A stretch of 64,000 bases of DNA from positions 238,001 through 302,000 of the forward strand of contig NZ_CP065425.1 of NCBI RefSeq assembly GCF_016772275.1. Direction: 5' to 3'. Positions within the stretch are counted from its first letter, which is position 1. Every line of letters starts with the position of its first letter. A program made the position numbers and the translations under genes. This stretch comes from Heyndrickxia vini. GTDB taxonomy: Bacteria; Bacillota; Bacilli; Bacillales; Bacillaceae_C. Of the stretch, positions 50,852-60,273 are shown in pieces. The notes beneath the pieces are model-generated. The model was not told the DNA's origin. It made no database searches and saw only the letters and a list, made by a program, of their open reading frames with translations.

Positions 50852-50995
50852 TTGTGTAATGTTCGAAGGATTATTCTATTAATAGCACTGTGCATTTTGG
50901 AATTAATCATAGCAAATATAGCCTTGAAAAACAAAAAGGTAGAAGTGATGGATTTTTATGAGTTTTTTGATATAAATAAGAAGGATAGGTTATAA
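50852..50995 (+). CDS. Possible small membrane protein, 47 aa
   Basis: A frame from TTG 50852 gives a hydrophobic stretch (VRRIILLIALCILELIIANIAL) and a charged tail KNKKVEVMDFYEFFDINKKD. AAAAGGAG lies only 3-4 bases before the TTG. In another frame the same site has an ATG at 50859 reading just 7 codons. It may be a real short membrane protein with a rare start, or a gene broken by a frameshift near its start. Confidence 0.35.
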   Translation: MCNVRRIILLIALCILELIIANIALKNKKVEVMDFYEFFDINKKDRL

Positions 50996-51027
50996 TTTTT
51001 AAAAAATAACTGTTGGGAGGTGACATT

Positions 51028-51735
51028 ATGAACTTACAAGAAATCATGGAAAAGTTAAAAGAATTGGGGACGGAGCAAACAAAGAAAACGTTTATTCGCC
51101 ATGGGGCAATGGAACCGCTTTTTGGTGTGAAAGTTGGAGATTTGAAGAAACTTGTTAAACACGTGAAAAAGGATCAGGAATTGGCTCTTTCATTATACGA
51201 AACTGGAAATTATGATGCGATGTATTTAGCAGGAATTACGGTAAATCCTAAATTGGTATCGAAAGAATTGCTGCAGAAATGGGTGAAACAAGCATATTGT
51301 TACGGATTAGCTGAATACTCGGTGGCGGGAGTGGCGGCGGAAAGTAATTATGCCATTGATTTAGCTAGGGAATGGATTGAATCTGAGAATGAAACGATCG
51401 CTACTTGTGGATGGAGTACTTATACAAATTATCTTTCTATTACACCTGATGAGAATCTTGATATCGAAGAAGTCCGCCAATTATTAAATAGAATCAAGAC
51501 AACGATTCACCAAGAAAAGAATCGAGTTCGATATACAATGAACAATTTTGTGATTGCGGTTGGAACGTTTGTAAAAGTGTTACACAAAGAGGCTTATGAA
51601 GTTGGAGAAAACATTGGGAAAGTTCAAGTAAATATCGGAGAAACCGCCTGCAAGGTTCCATTAGCAACAGAGTATATAAAAAAGGTAGAAGCACGAGGGA
51701 AAATTGGTTCTAAGAAAAAGACTTGTATATGCTAG
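51028..51735 (+). CDS. DNA alkylation repair protein (AlkD-like HEAT repeat)
   Basis: A 235-residue helical protein; ATG at 51028 after GGGAGGTGA. TFIRHGAMEPLFGVKVGDLKKLVKHVKKDQELALSLYETGNYDAMYLAGI matches the AlkD/DNA alkylation repair family of HEAT-like repeats. The region WIESENETIATCGWSTYTNYL corresponds to the DNA-facing concave surface. A bacterial AlkD excises N3/N7-alkylpurines, but the subfamily with this C-terminal extension (EYIKKVEARGKIGSKKKTC) is uncharacterised. Single gene with a bidirectional terminator. Confidence 0.82.
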   Translation: MNLQEIMEKLKELGTEQTKKTFIRHGAMEPLFGVKVGDLKKLVKHVKKDQELALSLYETGNYDAMYLAGITVNPKLVSKELLQKWVKQAYCYGLAEYSVAGVAAESNYAIDLAREWIESENETIATCGWSTYTNYLSITPDENLDIEEVRQLLNRIKTTIHQEKNRVRYTMNNFVIAVGTFVKVLHKEAYEVGENIGKVQVNIGETACKVPLATEYIKKVEARGKIGSKKKTCIC

Positions 51736-51757
51736 GCAAGTATGAGCCACAAACCGA

Positions 51758-51792
51758 AAAAAAAAGATGGCTTCACTAATGCCATCTTTTTT
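51758..51792. terminator. Bidirectional terminator
   Basis: AAAAAGATGGC and GCCATCTTTTTT around an 8-base loop, between convergent genes. Confidence 0.88.
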
Positions 51793-52471
51793 AACTGCTT
51801 TGCATTTCATATCTTTTTTCAAGGTGATTTTGCATTACTGCTATGATTGAACAGATTCCCCAATAGATGAGAGCGACTAAAATATACATTGTCATATAAT
51901 CTAATTCCCTTCCTCCAACAATTTTTGCTTTTTGAAGAAGCTCAGGGACAGTGATCATCGCAGCTAGCGAAGTACCTTTGACTAAATCCAGTAATACATT
52001 TGATAGTGGAGGTATGGCGATTTTGACAGCCTGTGGAAGAATAATCTTTCGCATCGTCTGCCAATAGGAAAGTCCAAGGGATGCAGACGCTTCCCATTGG
52101 CCCTTATCGACAGAGGCAATCGCTGAACGATTGATTTCTGCCATATACGCAGCACTATTTAGGCTAAAGCCGAGGATCGCAGCCGTTACTGCAGAAAAAG
52201 TAATTCCAATCATCGGAAAGCCGAAATATAGAATAAACAAGAGAACAATAATTGGGACACCACGCATAAAAGAGATATAAGTACGCGCAGGAAGCTGAAA
52301 AATATAATTCTTTGACATTCGACCAAGTGCAAGAAAAAATCCCAATACTAACCCGAAGAACATACTGACTAAAGAAATATGTAGAGTATAGCCAATCCCT
52401 TTAATGACATATGGAAAGGATTCAATGGCCAATTTTGTATTAAAGATATATTCCCATTGAATAGTTCCCAT
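51791..52471 (-). CDS. Polar amino acid ABC transporter permease (TcyB-like)
   Basis: A 226-residue HisM/TcyB-type permease. SFPYVIKGIGYTLHISLVSMFFGLVLGFFLALGRM opens the family; YISFMRGVPIIVLLFILYFG and AAYMAEINRSAIASVDKGQWEASASLGLSYWQTMRKIILPQAVKIAIPPLSNVLLDLVKGTSL contains the EAA cytoplasmic coupling loop. It partners with the binding protein encoded just upstream (12-base gap) and probably imports cystine. The transcript ends here: no ATPase gene follows. Confidence 0.9.
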   Translation of the reverse strand: MGTIQWEYIFNTKLAIESFPYVIKGIGYTLHISLVSMFFGLVLGFFLALGRMSKNYIFQLPARTYISFMRGVPIIVLLFILYFGFPMIGITFSAVTAAILGFSLNSAAYMAEINRSAIASVDKGQWEASASLGLSYWQTMRKIILPQAVKIAIPPLSNVLLDLVKGTSLAAMITVPELLQKAKIVGGRELDYMTMYILVALIYWGICSIIAVMQNHLEKRYEMQSS

Positions 52472-52483
52472 GTTTCTCTCCCC

Positions 52484-53338
52484 TTAGTATTTAAGATCCG
52501 GTTTTTTCGTTACATCATCGCCATCGAAAAATTGTTTGGAAATTTTCGTAATAGTTCCGTCATCAAGCATTTCATGAATCGTTTTATTAATATGTTTATT
52601 TAATTCCGTATTATCTTTTTTCATGATCATCCCAACACCTTCATCACGTGTATTGAATTTTAGATCAGGATGAATGGTAATATTTAATTTCGGAAATGCA
52701 GCAAGTGCAAGTTTTTGTAAATAATAATCGTTAATAATAATATCTGTACGTCCCGAAGAAACATCACGTAAATATTGTTCGTTTGTAGCATTATCATAAG
52801 TGACTTCCTTCGCACCGTATTTACGAGCGATTTTCATATAAGTAGTAGTTGCTTCACCAGCAGCTTTTTTCCCTTTAATATCTTCAACTGTTTTTATTCC
52901 AGATAAATCGTCTTTTCTCACAATAGCTGTTGCAAATGAAAACTTATACGGTGTTGAAAAAGAAAATTTCTCTTTTCGTTCATCAGTAATTGCGATATCA
53001 TTTGCAGCGACATCGACTTTTCCACTATTAATGGAAGTAAGCATTCCGTCAAAGGCCATTTCGACAAAGTCCACTTTAAGGTTCATTCTTTTTGCCATTT
53101 CACGAACGACTTCAACCTCAAAGCCCGTTAATTTATCCGTTTTAGATTCATGGAAAGAAGCAGGATAAAGTGTTCCGGCAGTGGCAACAGTTATTTTTCC
53201 TTCTTTCTGTATTTTATCCCACGCGGTTTCTTTCTTTTCTTTAGTACTGTCTGAATTCCCGCATGCGGCCGTTACAAAAGCTAAAGCTAGTACTAATAAA
53301 ACCATAATTAATTGCTTAAAATGATGTGATTTGCGCAT
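52484..53338 (-). CDS. Amino acid (cystine-type) ABC transporter substrate-binding lipoprotein (TcyA-like)
   Basis: A 284-residue SBP_bac_3 protein. Signal peptide with lipobox LAFVTAAC, Cys near residue 26, then KIQKEGKITVATAGTLYPASFHESKTDKLTGFEVEVVREMAKRM, DFVEMAFDGMLTSINSGKVDVAANDIAITDERKEKFSFSTPY (ligand and Arg-binding loop) and DIIINDYYLQKLAL. It matches cystine-binding TcyA/YckK-type proteins. AGGAGGTTACATA precedes the ATG. Operon with the permease only; the ATPase must come from elsewhere. Confidence 0.9.
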   Translation of the reverse strand: MRKSHHFKQLIMVLLVLALAFVTAACGNSDSTKEKKETAWDKIQKEGKITVATAGTLYPASFHESKTDKLTGFEVEVVREMAKRMNLKVDFVEMAFDGMLTSINSGKVDVAANDIAITDERKEKFSFSTPYKFSFATAIVRKDDLSGIKTVEDIKGKKAAGEATTTYMKIARKYGAKEVTYDNATNEQYLRDVSSGRTDIIINDYYLQKLALAAFPKLNITIHPDLKFNTRDEGVGMIMKKDNTELNKHINKTIHEMLDDGTITKISKQFFDGDDVTKKPDLKY

Positions 53339-53474
53339 TATGTAACCTCCATATTTAACTTCAGTAAAAACATAGCATTGAAGTGGGGATTATGCAAAGG
53401 AATTTTACATAGAAAAAATTAGGCGGAATTTTCGATAAATATGACAAGTACTTCAAGATATTTTTATATTTCAA

Positions 53475-53571
53475 TTGAATTTTTATAACAATTATGTATA
53501 ATGGTCTAGGAAGTAAACTTAAAGTTTAGTATTAATAAACTTTATTTATTGGTAGTTTACTAATAGTAAAC
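53475..53571 (+). promoter_or_regulatory. Promoter and operators of the pot operon
   Basis: TTGAAT (53475-53480), 16 bases, extended -10 TGTATAAT (53495-53502). Two dyads follow: near-palindromic TAAACTTAAAGTTTA (53514-53528) and GTTTAC-TAATA-GTAAAC (53555-53571), plus an isolated ATAAACTTTA at 53535. They fit autoregulation by the XRE-cupin protein encoded first. Confidence 0.65.
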
Positions 53572-53588
53572 AGACTTGAGGTTATACG

Positions 53589-54131
53589 ATGCAAATCGGA
53601 AAAAAAATCAAAAATTTACGCTTGAAAAAGGGGCTAACACAGGAAGAACTTGGCGAGAGAACAGATTTGAGTAAAGGATATATTTCGCAAATTGAACGGG
53701 ATTTAAGTTCTCCTTCCATAGAAACGTTTTTTGATATTTTAGAAGTTCTAGGATGTGCACCGAAGGATTTTTTTGATGAGCAAGAACTAGAACAGAAGGT
53801 TGTTTATGGTGATGAAGATCAAACGGAATATGTTGATGAAGAACGTGGATATCAAATTCAATGGCTCGTACCAGAATCAAATGAAAAGGAAATGGAGCCC
53901 ATCATTTTGATCCTTGAAGAGAAGGGTGAGTTTAAGGAATTTGAACCATCTTTATCAGAGACGTTTGCCTATGTTTTAACTGGAAAAATCAGCATTCGTT
54001 TAGGGAGACGAGTTTATTCAGCCAGAGCGGGGGAAGTCATCTACTATCACGCTGCTGAAAGACATCAAATTACGAATGATTATCCCGGTACATCACAACT
54101 ACTTCTCGTTGCAACAGAATCATACTTATAA
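53589..54131 (+). CDS. XRE-cupin regulator of polyamine uptake (PuuR-like)
   Basis: A 180-residue protein. Helix-turn-helix in residues 5-62 ([49 protein letters not shown]) and a cupin_2 sensor over about 105-178 ([47 protein letters not shown]). This XRE-cupin class (PuuR-like) senses putrescine or related small molecules. It starts the operon with potABCD (gap 20 bases to potA), and operator-like dyads lie in its leader. Confidence 0.9.
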   Translation: MQIGKKIKNLRLKKGLTQEELGERTDLSKGYISQIERDLSSPSIETFFDILEVLGCAPKDFFDEQELEQKVVYGDEDQTEYVDEERGYQIQWLVPESNEKEMEPIILILEEKGEFKEFEPSLSETFAYVLTGKISIRLGRRVYSARAGEVIYYHAAERHQITNDYPGTSQLLLVATESYL

Positions 54132-54151
54132 ATTCAAAGGGGGGAGCCACT

Positions 54152-55258
54152 ATGACAGATAATACAATCATTCGTTTTGAAGGTGTAACAAAACAATACG
54201 ATGATGACCCTGCTGTCTTAGATAGTGTTAATTTTGAAATTGAAAGAGGAAAGTTTTATACATTACTTGGTCCATCAGGATGCGGAAAGACGACAATATT
54301 ACGCCTTATTGCTGGTTTTACTGAGGCGAGTCAAGGGGAAATTTACTTCAATGGGAAAATAATCAATCATGTTCCAGCAAATGAACGACAAGTAAATACA
54401 GTTTTCCAAGATTATGCTCTCTTTCCTCATTTAAACGTATTTGAAAATGTCGCATTTGGACTGCGAATCAAGAAAATGAAAAATGCTCAAATTCAACAAA
54501 AAGTGAAAGAGGCATTAAAGTTTGTCAATTTAGAAGGCTATGAAACGCGTGAAATAAAAGAGATGTCGGGTGGTCAACGGCAACGGGTGGCAATCGCTCG
54601 TGCAATTGTCAATGAACCGGAAGTGATTCTTCTTGATGAACCACTATCGGCACTCGATTTAAAGCTTCGTACCGAAATGCAATATGAGCTTCGTGAGTTA
54701 CAGCGACGACTTGGAATTACCTTTATCTTTGTTACGCATGACCAAGAAGAAGCCCTAGCGATGTCAGATGAAATTTTTGTTTTAAATAAAGGGAAAATTC
54801 AGCAGAGTGGGACACCAACGGATATTTATGATGAGCCAATTAATCGGTTTGTGGCGGATTTTATCGGGGAGTCCAATATTGTTCCTGGTAAAATGATTCA
54901 AGACTTTGAGGTAGAGTTTGTAGGAAAGCAATTTGAATGTGTCGACCGCGGATTTAATCCTAATGAATCGGTTGAAATTGTCATTCGTCCTGAGGATTTA
55001 GAAATTACGAAGAAAGACCAGGGCAAGCTGAAAGTTCGTGTGGATTCTCAATTATTCCGTGGAGTTCACTATGAGATATGCTGTTATGATGAGGCTGGAA
55101 ATGAGTGGCTGGTACATTCAACGAAAAAAGCGGTTGTAGGTGATGAGATAGGTTTATATTTTGATCCGGAAGCGATTCATGTTATGAGATTTGGCGAGAC
55201 GGAAGAAGAATTTGATAAACGTTTAGAGGCATATAGTGAGGACGGCCATGCAAACTAG
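54152..55258 (+). CDS. potA: Spermidine/putrescine ABC transporter ATPase PotA
   Basis: A 368-residue ATPase. Walker [10 protein letters not shown] near residue 38, Q-loop [23 protein letters not shown], signature [14 protein letters not shown], Walker [14 protein letters not shown]-loop [36 protein letters not shown]. The C-terminal TOBE_2 domain (about 280-355) is present. GGGGGGAG precedes the ATG; the 3' end overlaps potB by 23 bases. Powers polyamine import with PotBCD. Confidence 0.95.
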   Translation: MTDNTIIRFEGVTKQYDDDPAVLDSVNFEIERGKFYTLLGPSGCGKTTILRLIAGFTEASQGEIYFNGKIINHVPANERQVNTVFQDYALFPHLNVFENVAFGLRIKKMKNAQIQQKVKEALKFVNLEGYETREIKEMSGGQRQRVAIARAIVNEPEVILLDEPLSALDLKLRTEMQYELRELQRRLGITFIFVTHDQEEALAMSDEIFVLNKGKIQQSGTPTDIYDEPINRFVADFIGESNIVPGKMIQDFEVEFVGKQFECVDRGFNPNESVEIVIRPEDLEITKKDQGKLKVRVDSQLFRGVHYEICCYDEAGNEWLVHSTKKAVVGDEIGLYFDPEAIHVMRFGETEEEFDKRLEAYSEDGHAN

Positions 55259-56039
55259 ATCGCGCAATATATATCTTATTCCTTATGTACTATGGATCAT
55301 TCTCTTTGTCGTCGCACCTATTCTACTTATCCTTTACTATTCTTTCTTTAATATCGATGGGGATTTCTCTTTTGAGAATTACAAGAACTTTTTTACCCCA
55401 GTTTATTTAAAGATGACACTCAGCTCGTTTTGGTATGCATTTTTAATTACCGCGATTTCACTCATAATCGCCTACCCAACAGCCTATTTATTAACAAAAA
55501 CAAAGCATAAACACCTATGGCTATTATTAATTATTTTACCAACATGGATCAATTTATTGCTGAAAGCCTATGCTTTTATCGGGATATTCGGAACATATGG
55601 AGCAGCTAATTCATTTTTAGAATGGATTGGGATTGGGACAAAACAAATTTTGTTCACTGACTTTAGTTTCTTATTTGTAGCAGTATATATTTTTATTCCG
55701 TTTATGATTATGCCGATATTCAATTCGTTGGAAGAGTTGAATCCAACACTTATTGACGCTTCAAGAGATTTAGGTGCGTCTGCATGGACGACCTTTAAAC
55801 GAGTGATTTTCCCATTAACGATTGATGGAGTAAAATCTGGATGCCAAGTTGTCTTTATTCCAGCATTATCGTTATTCATGATTACCCGCTTAATTGCCGG
55901 AAATCGTGTTATCACGCTTGGTACAGCAATTGAACAACATTTTCTTGTTACCCAAGATTGGGGAATGGGTTCAACGATAGCTGTCTTTTTAATCATTGCG
56001 ATGGCATTATTCATGATCGTAACAGGTAATAGAAAGTGA
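55236..56039 (+). CDS. potB: Spermidine/putrescine ABC transporter permease PotB
   Basis: A 267-residue permease with six helices: [64 protein letters not shown], and the coupling loop [29 protein letters not shown] (EAA motif). Overlaps potA by 23 bases; an ATG-initiated shorter form is possible but this length is normal for PotB. Ends with IVTGNRK just before potC. Confidence 0.94.
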   Translation: MRTAMQTRSRNIYLIPYVLWIILFVVAPILLILYYSFFNIDGDFSFENYKNFFTPVYLKMTLSSFWYAFLITAISLIIAYPTAYLLTKTKHKHLWLLLIILPTWINLLLKAYAFIGIFGTYGAANSFLEWIGIGTKQILFTDFSFLFVAVYIFIPFMIMPIFNSLEELNPTLIDASRDLGASAWTTFKRVIFPLTIDGVKSGCQVVFIPALSLFMITRLIAGNRVITLGTAIEQHFLVTQDWGMGSTIAVFLIIAMALFMIVTGNRK

Positions 56040-56049
56040 GGGGATACGA

Positions 56050-56853
56050 ATGAAACGAAAGGGAAAGATTTTTAATATTTATTTAGTCATTATTTTTATC
56101 ATTCTTTATGCCCCAATCTTCTATTTAATGTTTTATTCCTTTAATAGTGGGGGAGCGATGCATGACTTTGAAGGCTTTACACTTGAGTGGTACAAGGAAG
56201 TTTTTCATGATACCCGTCTATTAATTATTGTATTAAACACAGTTGTTATTGCCCTTTTATCGGCGGCACTTTCAACCATTCTTGGTGTCATTGGCGCCCT
56301 TGCCATTTACTTTGTAAAAAGAAGACGGACGAAAAATACATTATTGACATTAAATAATGTATTGATTGTTAGTCCAGATGTCATTATCGGTGCTTCATTT
56401 TTAATATTATTTACGATTATTGGGATTAAACTTGGTTTCATTTCGGTTCTACTCTCACATATCGCCTTTAGTGTACCGATTGTTGTATTAATGGTGATTC
56501 CGAAGTTACAAGAAATGAGTCCTACTCTTCTTGATGCGGCACGTGATTTGGGGGCTAGTCGTTGGAATGTCCTTACAAAGGTTGTTCTTCCATTTATCAC
56601 GCCAGGAATTTTTGCCGGATTCTTTATGGCATTGACATATTCTTTAGATGATTTTGCGGTGACCTTTTTCGTAACTGGTAATGGCTTCTCGACTTTATCT
56701 GTTGAAATTTATTCGCGTGCAAGACAAGGGATTTCCTTATCTATTAATGCTTTGTCGACACTTATTTTCTTGTTTACGATCATTCTTGTCATCGGTTATT
56801 ACTTTATTAATCAACGTAATAACCGTCCGAACGGAATGGGGGTAAGAAAATGA
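56050..56853 (+). CDS. potC: Spermidine/putrescine ABC transporter permease PotC
   Basis: A 267-residue permease: KIFNIYLVIIFIILYAPIFYLMFYSFN, STILGVIGALAIYFVKRRR, LIVSPDVIIGASFLILFTIIG and the coupling loop SPTLLDAARDLGASRWNVLTKVVLPFITPGIFAGFFMALTYSLDDFAVTFF, all PotC features. GAGGGGATACGA precedes the ATG; its end overlaps potD by 4 bases (ATGA). Confidence 0.94.
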   Translation: MKRKGKIFNIYLVIIFIILYAPIFYLMFYSFNSGGAMHDFEGFTLEWYKEVFHDTRLLIIVLNTVVIALLSAALSTILGVIGALAIYFVKRRRTKNTLLTLNNVLIVSPDVIIGASFLILFTIIGIKLGFISVLLSHIAFSVPIVVLMVIPKLQEMSPTLLDAARDLGASRWNVLTKVVLPFITPGIFAGFFMALTYSLDDFAVTFFVTGNGFSTLSVEIYSRARQGISLSINALSTLIFLFTIILVIGYYFINQRNNRPNGMGVRK

Positions 56854-57923
56854 AACAGTTAGTCCGTGTGTTTGTAACGATTTTTATCGTGTCATTTGCG
56901 ATTCTCTTTTTCATTAATCGGCTGAATTCGTCTCAAGGATTATCCGGTGGGAATACGTTAACTGTCTATAACTGGGGAGATTATATCGAACCGAAACTAA
57001 TTAAAAAGTTTGAGAAAGAAACGGGAATTAAGGTTATCTATCAAACATTTGATTCAAATGAAGCGATGATGACAAAAATTGAACAGGGTGGAACGACATT
57101 TGATGTGGCTGTACCGTCTGAGTATGCGATTGAAAAAATGAAGGAAGAAAAGCTGCTTCTTCCTATTAATCATTCCAAATTGCCAAATTTAAAATATATT
57201 AATCCTCGTTTTCTAGATTTACCTTTTGATGAAAAAAATAAATATTCGATTCCTTACTTTTGGGGAACTGTTGGAATTGTTTACAATCCTTCGTTACTAA
57301 ACGGGAAAAAGATTACGAGTTGGAATGATTTATGGGATAAGGATTTGCGAAATTCCATTTTACTTGCCGATGGTGCTCGGGAGGTAATGGGAATGGGACT
57401 AAATAGTCTTCATTACTCACTAAATGATACAAATGAAGCACATCTTCAAGAAGCAAAAAGAAAGCTTGATAAACTCACACCAAATGTAAAAGCGATTGTT
57501 GGTGATGAAATTAAAATGCTTCTTGCCAATGAAGAAGCAGCCGTCGGGGTTGTTTGGTCTGGTGATGCATCAGAAATTATTGATGAAAATGAAAAGTTAG
57601 ACTATGTTGTTCCAAAGGAAGGATCTAACCTATGGTTTGATAATATGGTCATTCCGAAAACGGCAAAGAATATCGATGGGGCGCATAAGTTTATTAACTT
57701 CATGCTTGATCCAAAAAATGCAGCAGCCAATGCTGATTATGTTGGCTACTCCACACCAAATGAAAAAGCGTTAAATTACTTAGATAAAGAAGTATCAGGT
57801 GATAAGCGGTTCTATCCGGATTTAGATAAGGCAGAAGGTCTTGAAGTCTATGAAAATCTTGGGAAAAGAATGCTTGCACATTACAATGAGCTGTTCTTAG
57901 AATTTAAGATGCATCGGAAATAA
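56850..57923 (+). CDS. potD: Spermidine/putrescine-binding protein PotD
   Basis: A 357-residue extracellular binding protein. The N-terminal hydrophobic segment VFVTIFIVSFAILFFI is an uncleaved anchor or signal (no lipobox Cys is visible, unlike many Gram-positive PotD). Then LTVYNWGDYIEPKLIKKFEKETGIKVIYQTFDSNEAMMTKIEQGGTTFDVAVPSEYAIEKM, FWGTVGIVYNPSLL and VGVVWSGDASEIID are characteristic. Completes the polyamine importer; terminator follows. Confidence 0.93.
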   Translation: MKQLVRVFVTIFIVSFAILFFINRLNSSQGLSGGNTLTVYNWGDYIEPKLIKKFEKETGIKVIYQTFDSNEAMMTKIEQGGTTFDVAVPSEYAIEKMKEEKLLLPINHSKLPNLKYINPRFLDLPFDEKNKYSIPYFWGTVGIVYNPSLLNGKKITSWNDLWDKDLRNSILLADGAREVMGMGLNSLHYSLNDTNEAHLQEAKRKLDKLTPNVKAIVGDEIKMLLANEEAAVGVVWSGDASEIIDENEKLDYVVPKEGSNLWFDNMVIPKTAKNIDGAHKFINFMLDPKNAAANADYVGYSTPNEKALNYLDKEVSGDKRFYPDLDKAEGLEVYENLGKRMLAHYNELFLEFKMHRK

Positions 57924-57928
57924 TTTAG

Positions 57929-57966
57929 AAAAACCGATTTTTAGCACGTGCTGAAAGTCGGTTTTT
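57929..57966 (+). terminator. Terminator of the pot operon
   Basis: AAAAACCGATTTT with an inner AGC-ACGT-GCT pairs with GAAAGTCGGTTTTT. Confidence 0.85.
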
Positions 57967-58018
57967 CTTTTACGATATAGTGAATAGACTACTAATAAAT
58001 TGAGAAAGGAAATATCCT

Positions 58019-58945
58019 ATGAAGTTGGATCGTTTGTTGGCAATTACGATGATCTTAATCAATCAAAGAAGAGTACAGGCGCAGGAGCTTGCGGACATGT
58101 TTGATGTTTCAGTAAGGACAATTTATCGTGATATTGATTCATTAAACCAAGCGGGTATTCCGATTATAACGTATCAGGGTCAAAATGGCGGAATCGGTTT
58201 GATTGAGGGCTATCGAATGGATAAGAATGTCCTGACTCGTGATGAGTTAGGGGCAATTAAACTTGCCTTAAAGAGTCTATCCACATCCTATCAAGATGCA
58301 CATGCATCAGCTGTATTAGAAAAATTAAAAGGGCTATCAAATGAACAGCAAACGCTTGAATCGATATTTATCGATTTTAGTCCTTGGGGAGGAAACTCCG
58401 TTCTAAAGGAAAAGGTCACGATGCTTAAAAAGGCAATTGAATCTCATTTTTGTGTGCAGTTCTTTTATTCAAACAGTTTAGGTAAGGAATCAAATCGTGA
58501 AGTTGAACCGCATACGATTGTACTAAAGGGGCAATCCTGGTATTTATACGCATTCTGCCAGCAAAAGGAGCAGTTTCGATTGTTTAAGATTGCTAGAATG
58601 AAGGATGTCTCAATCCTTAAAAAGGAATTTGTAAGAAAAGAAGTGCAAATTGAAGATTCTCCGTGGGATAAAGAATGGTATCATCCGAAACGAACTACAG
58701 CATTAACCCTTTCATTCAAATCTAGTGATCTTGCGCTAATGGAAGAAATGTTTGGTGTAGAAAATATAATCACTAGTGACAATAATCAACCTGTTGTAAC
58801 GGTTGAAATGCCTGAGGACGAGGGCATGTACCGATTTCTATTTAGTTTTATCGATCGAATCGAAGTGATTAAACCGGAACATGTAAGGCAGAAATTAAAG
58901 AATATGCTTCAGAATATGGTGGACCTATACACGGAAAAAGAATAA
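58019..58945 (+). CDS. WYL domain transcriptional regulator (YafY-like)
   Basis: A 308-residue protein. HTH_11 winged helix in residues 1-60 (LDRLLAITMILINQRRVQAQELADMFDVSVRTIYRDIDSLNQAGIPIITYQGQNGGIGLIEGY), WYL domain at about 138-215 (KAIESHFCVQFFYSNSLGKESNREVEPHTIVLKGQSWYLYAFCQQKEQFRLFKIARM) and a WCX C-terminal region. WYL regulators sense nucleotide or metabolite signals. AAAGGAAAT precedes the start. Nothing nearby indicates its target. Confidence 0.92.
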   Translation: MKLDRLLAITMILINQRRVQAQELADMFDVSVRTIYRDIDSLNQAGIPIITYQGQNGGIGLIEGYRMDKNVLTRDELGAIKLALKSLSTSYQDAHASAVLEKLKGLSNEQQTLESIFIDFSPWGGNSVLKEKVTMLKKAIESHFCVQFFYSNSLGKESNREVEPHTIVLKGQSWYLYAFCQQKEQFRLFKIARMKDVSILKKEFVRKEVQIEDSPWDKEWYHPKRTTALTLSFKSSDLALMEEMFGVENIITSDNNQPVVTVEMPEDEGMYRFLFSFIDRIEVIKPEHVRQKLKNMLQNMVDLYTEKE

Positions 58946-58955
58946 TCGTAATGGA

Positions 58956-60140
58956 TTATCCTTTTTCCGGAACCTTTAATACTTGATTACTTTCATCATA
59001 AATCCCTTCAATTTTTCCAATTCCATCAATTTCAATATGATTGCTAAAGATTGTAGGCTTCTTTTCAAAAATGAGATGGAGTTGATTAATCGTTTGAATC
59101 TTTTCTGTGAACCTCGCTAGGACGGGTTGTGTAAAATAATAATCTTTCCCAGATATTATTAACTTAATAAAATTTTGATGCAGTAAATGATTGTTTAAGG
59201 ATACGATATTCATTGGGTCAAAAGAGGTAACGGTCATATTTCCTTCTATTAACAGATGGAATCCTTTATTATTGATAAAGGACTCAAAGACTTTTTCCTT
59301 TTCACCTTTGACATAATTAAAAATACTCATTGCTTCATCATCAGGTGAAATTTTTATTGGATGGGAAGGTAGAATGTCGATATGTTCCTTAAAAATTTCA
59401 TACAAAGTCTTCTTCGAGCGGGTAAAGGCCTCTTTCCAGCTATCAGTAAGCTGATCAAGTAAAAGGCAAAGGAACATACCCGATCCGTAACAGCTTACAC
59501 GAATTTGCAAATTTGATCTATATTCATCCAAAAATGTTGAACTATACGTTTTCAATATTTCATCAAATGGAAGATTGCTAGCTTTCTGTAATGCCTTTGA
59601 TTCAATATACCATGCAGGACCTTCTACACTTTCAATGTGAAATTCGTATTGAGCATACTCACCCATTAGTTCTCCTCTTTTTTCTCTCGTAAAGATAAAT
59701 TCATTCAGTAGTTGCAATTTCACACCTTTTTTCTGTTCGTTAAAAGCTTGATAAAGTAATTTTCTTTCCTTATTTCTCAATTTAATATTTTCTAAAAGTA
59801 AAGGATACTGTACTCCGAGCAATTCGTTTGGAAATCTTGACTCGCTATATAAGTATTGATAACCATGAAACAATTCATGAATGATTAGCGAATAGATCGT
59901 TTCACTATCTTTATAGCGTTCAATGTTAACAATTGCAGTAGGATAATCCTCATAAACTATTAACGTGTCAGCTGTAAATTGGTCGTTCCATGGAAAAATA
60001 GTATCAGACGGATAGTTCGGATGATTATAAAGATGGACTATTTCACTGTTATATAGACAATAGGCAACGCATTTAAAATTTGGCCAGTAATACTCTAAAC
60101 TAATATTTTTCATCATATCTCTCACTTTTACATCGCGCAT
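58956..60140 (-). CDS. Putative zinc metallopeptidase-like protein with HExxH motif
   Basis: A 394-residue cytoplasmic protein without signal peptide. YSLIIHELFHGYQYLY (residues about 83-98) contains HELFH, a zinc-binding HExxH, and IESVEGPAWYIESKAL (about 165-180) offers a downstream Glu that could be the third ligand as in gluzincins. The C-terminal third is a beta-rich domain (HIEIDGIGKIEGIYDES). GGGGGG lies 6 bases before the ATG at 60140. No named family recognised; peptidase activity is a prediction only. Convergent with the WYL regulator gene. Confidence 0.65.
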   Translation of the reverse strand: MRDVKVRDMMKNISLEYYWPNFKCVAYCLYNSEIVHLYNHPNYPSDTIFPWNDQFTADTLIVYEDYPTAIVNIERYKDSETIYSLIIHELFHGYQYLYSESRFPNELLGVQYPLLLENIKLRNKERKLLYQAFNEQKKGVKLQLLNEFIFTREKRGELMGEYAQYEFHIESVEGPAWYIESKALQKASNLPFDEILKTYSSTFLDEYRSNLQIRVSCYGSGMFLCLLLDQLTDSWKEAFTRSKKTLYEIFKEHIDILPSHPIKISPDDEAMSIFNYVKGEKEKVFESFINNKGFHLLIEGNMTVTSFDPMNIVSLNNHLLHQNFIKLIISGKDYYFTQPVLARFTEKIQTINQLHLIFEKKPTIFSNHIEIDGIGKIEGIYDESNQVLKVPEKG

Positions 60141-60215
60141 ATAATCCCCCCTAAAAGTTACTATTCACTTTAAAAATAAAAAATTCCTTTAAAATCGTAA
60201 AATAAAAAATCAAAC

Positions 60216-60250
60216 ATGACAGATAGATGTCATATTCGCTCTTTTATAAT
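60216..60250 (+). promoter_or_regulatory. Promoter region with dyad before the zinc-ribbon/GyrI gene
   Basis: TATAAT at 60245-60250, with ATGACA-GATAGA-TGTCAT (60216-60233) upstream, an 18-base perfect-arm dyad at the expected -35 position, suggesting activator or repressor binding. Confidence 0.4.
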
Positions 60251-60273
60251 AAGGAAAAAAGGAGGTAAGGAAA

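Noticed and set aside
55568-56014. Minus-strand frame of 148 codons within potB
   Set aside because: A mirror of a highly expressed-type permease gene with conserved motifs on the plus strand; no start signal.
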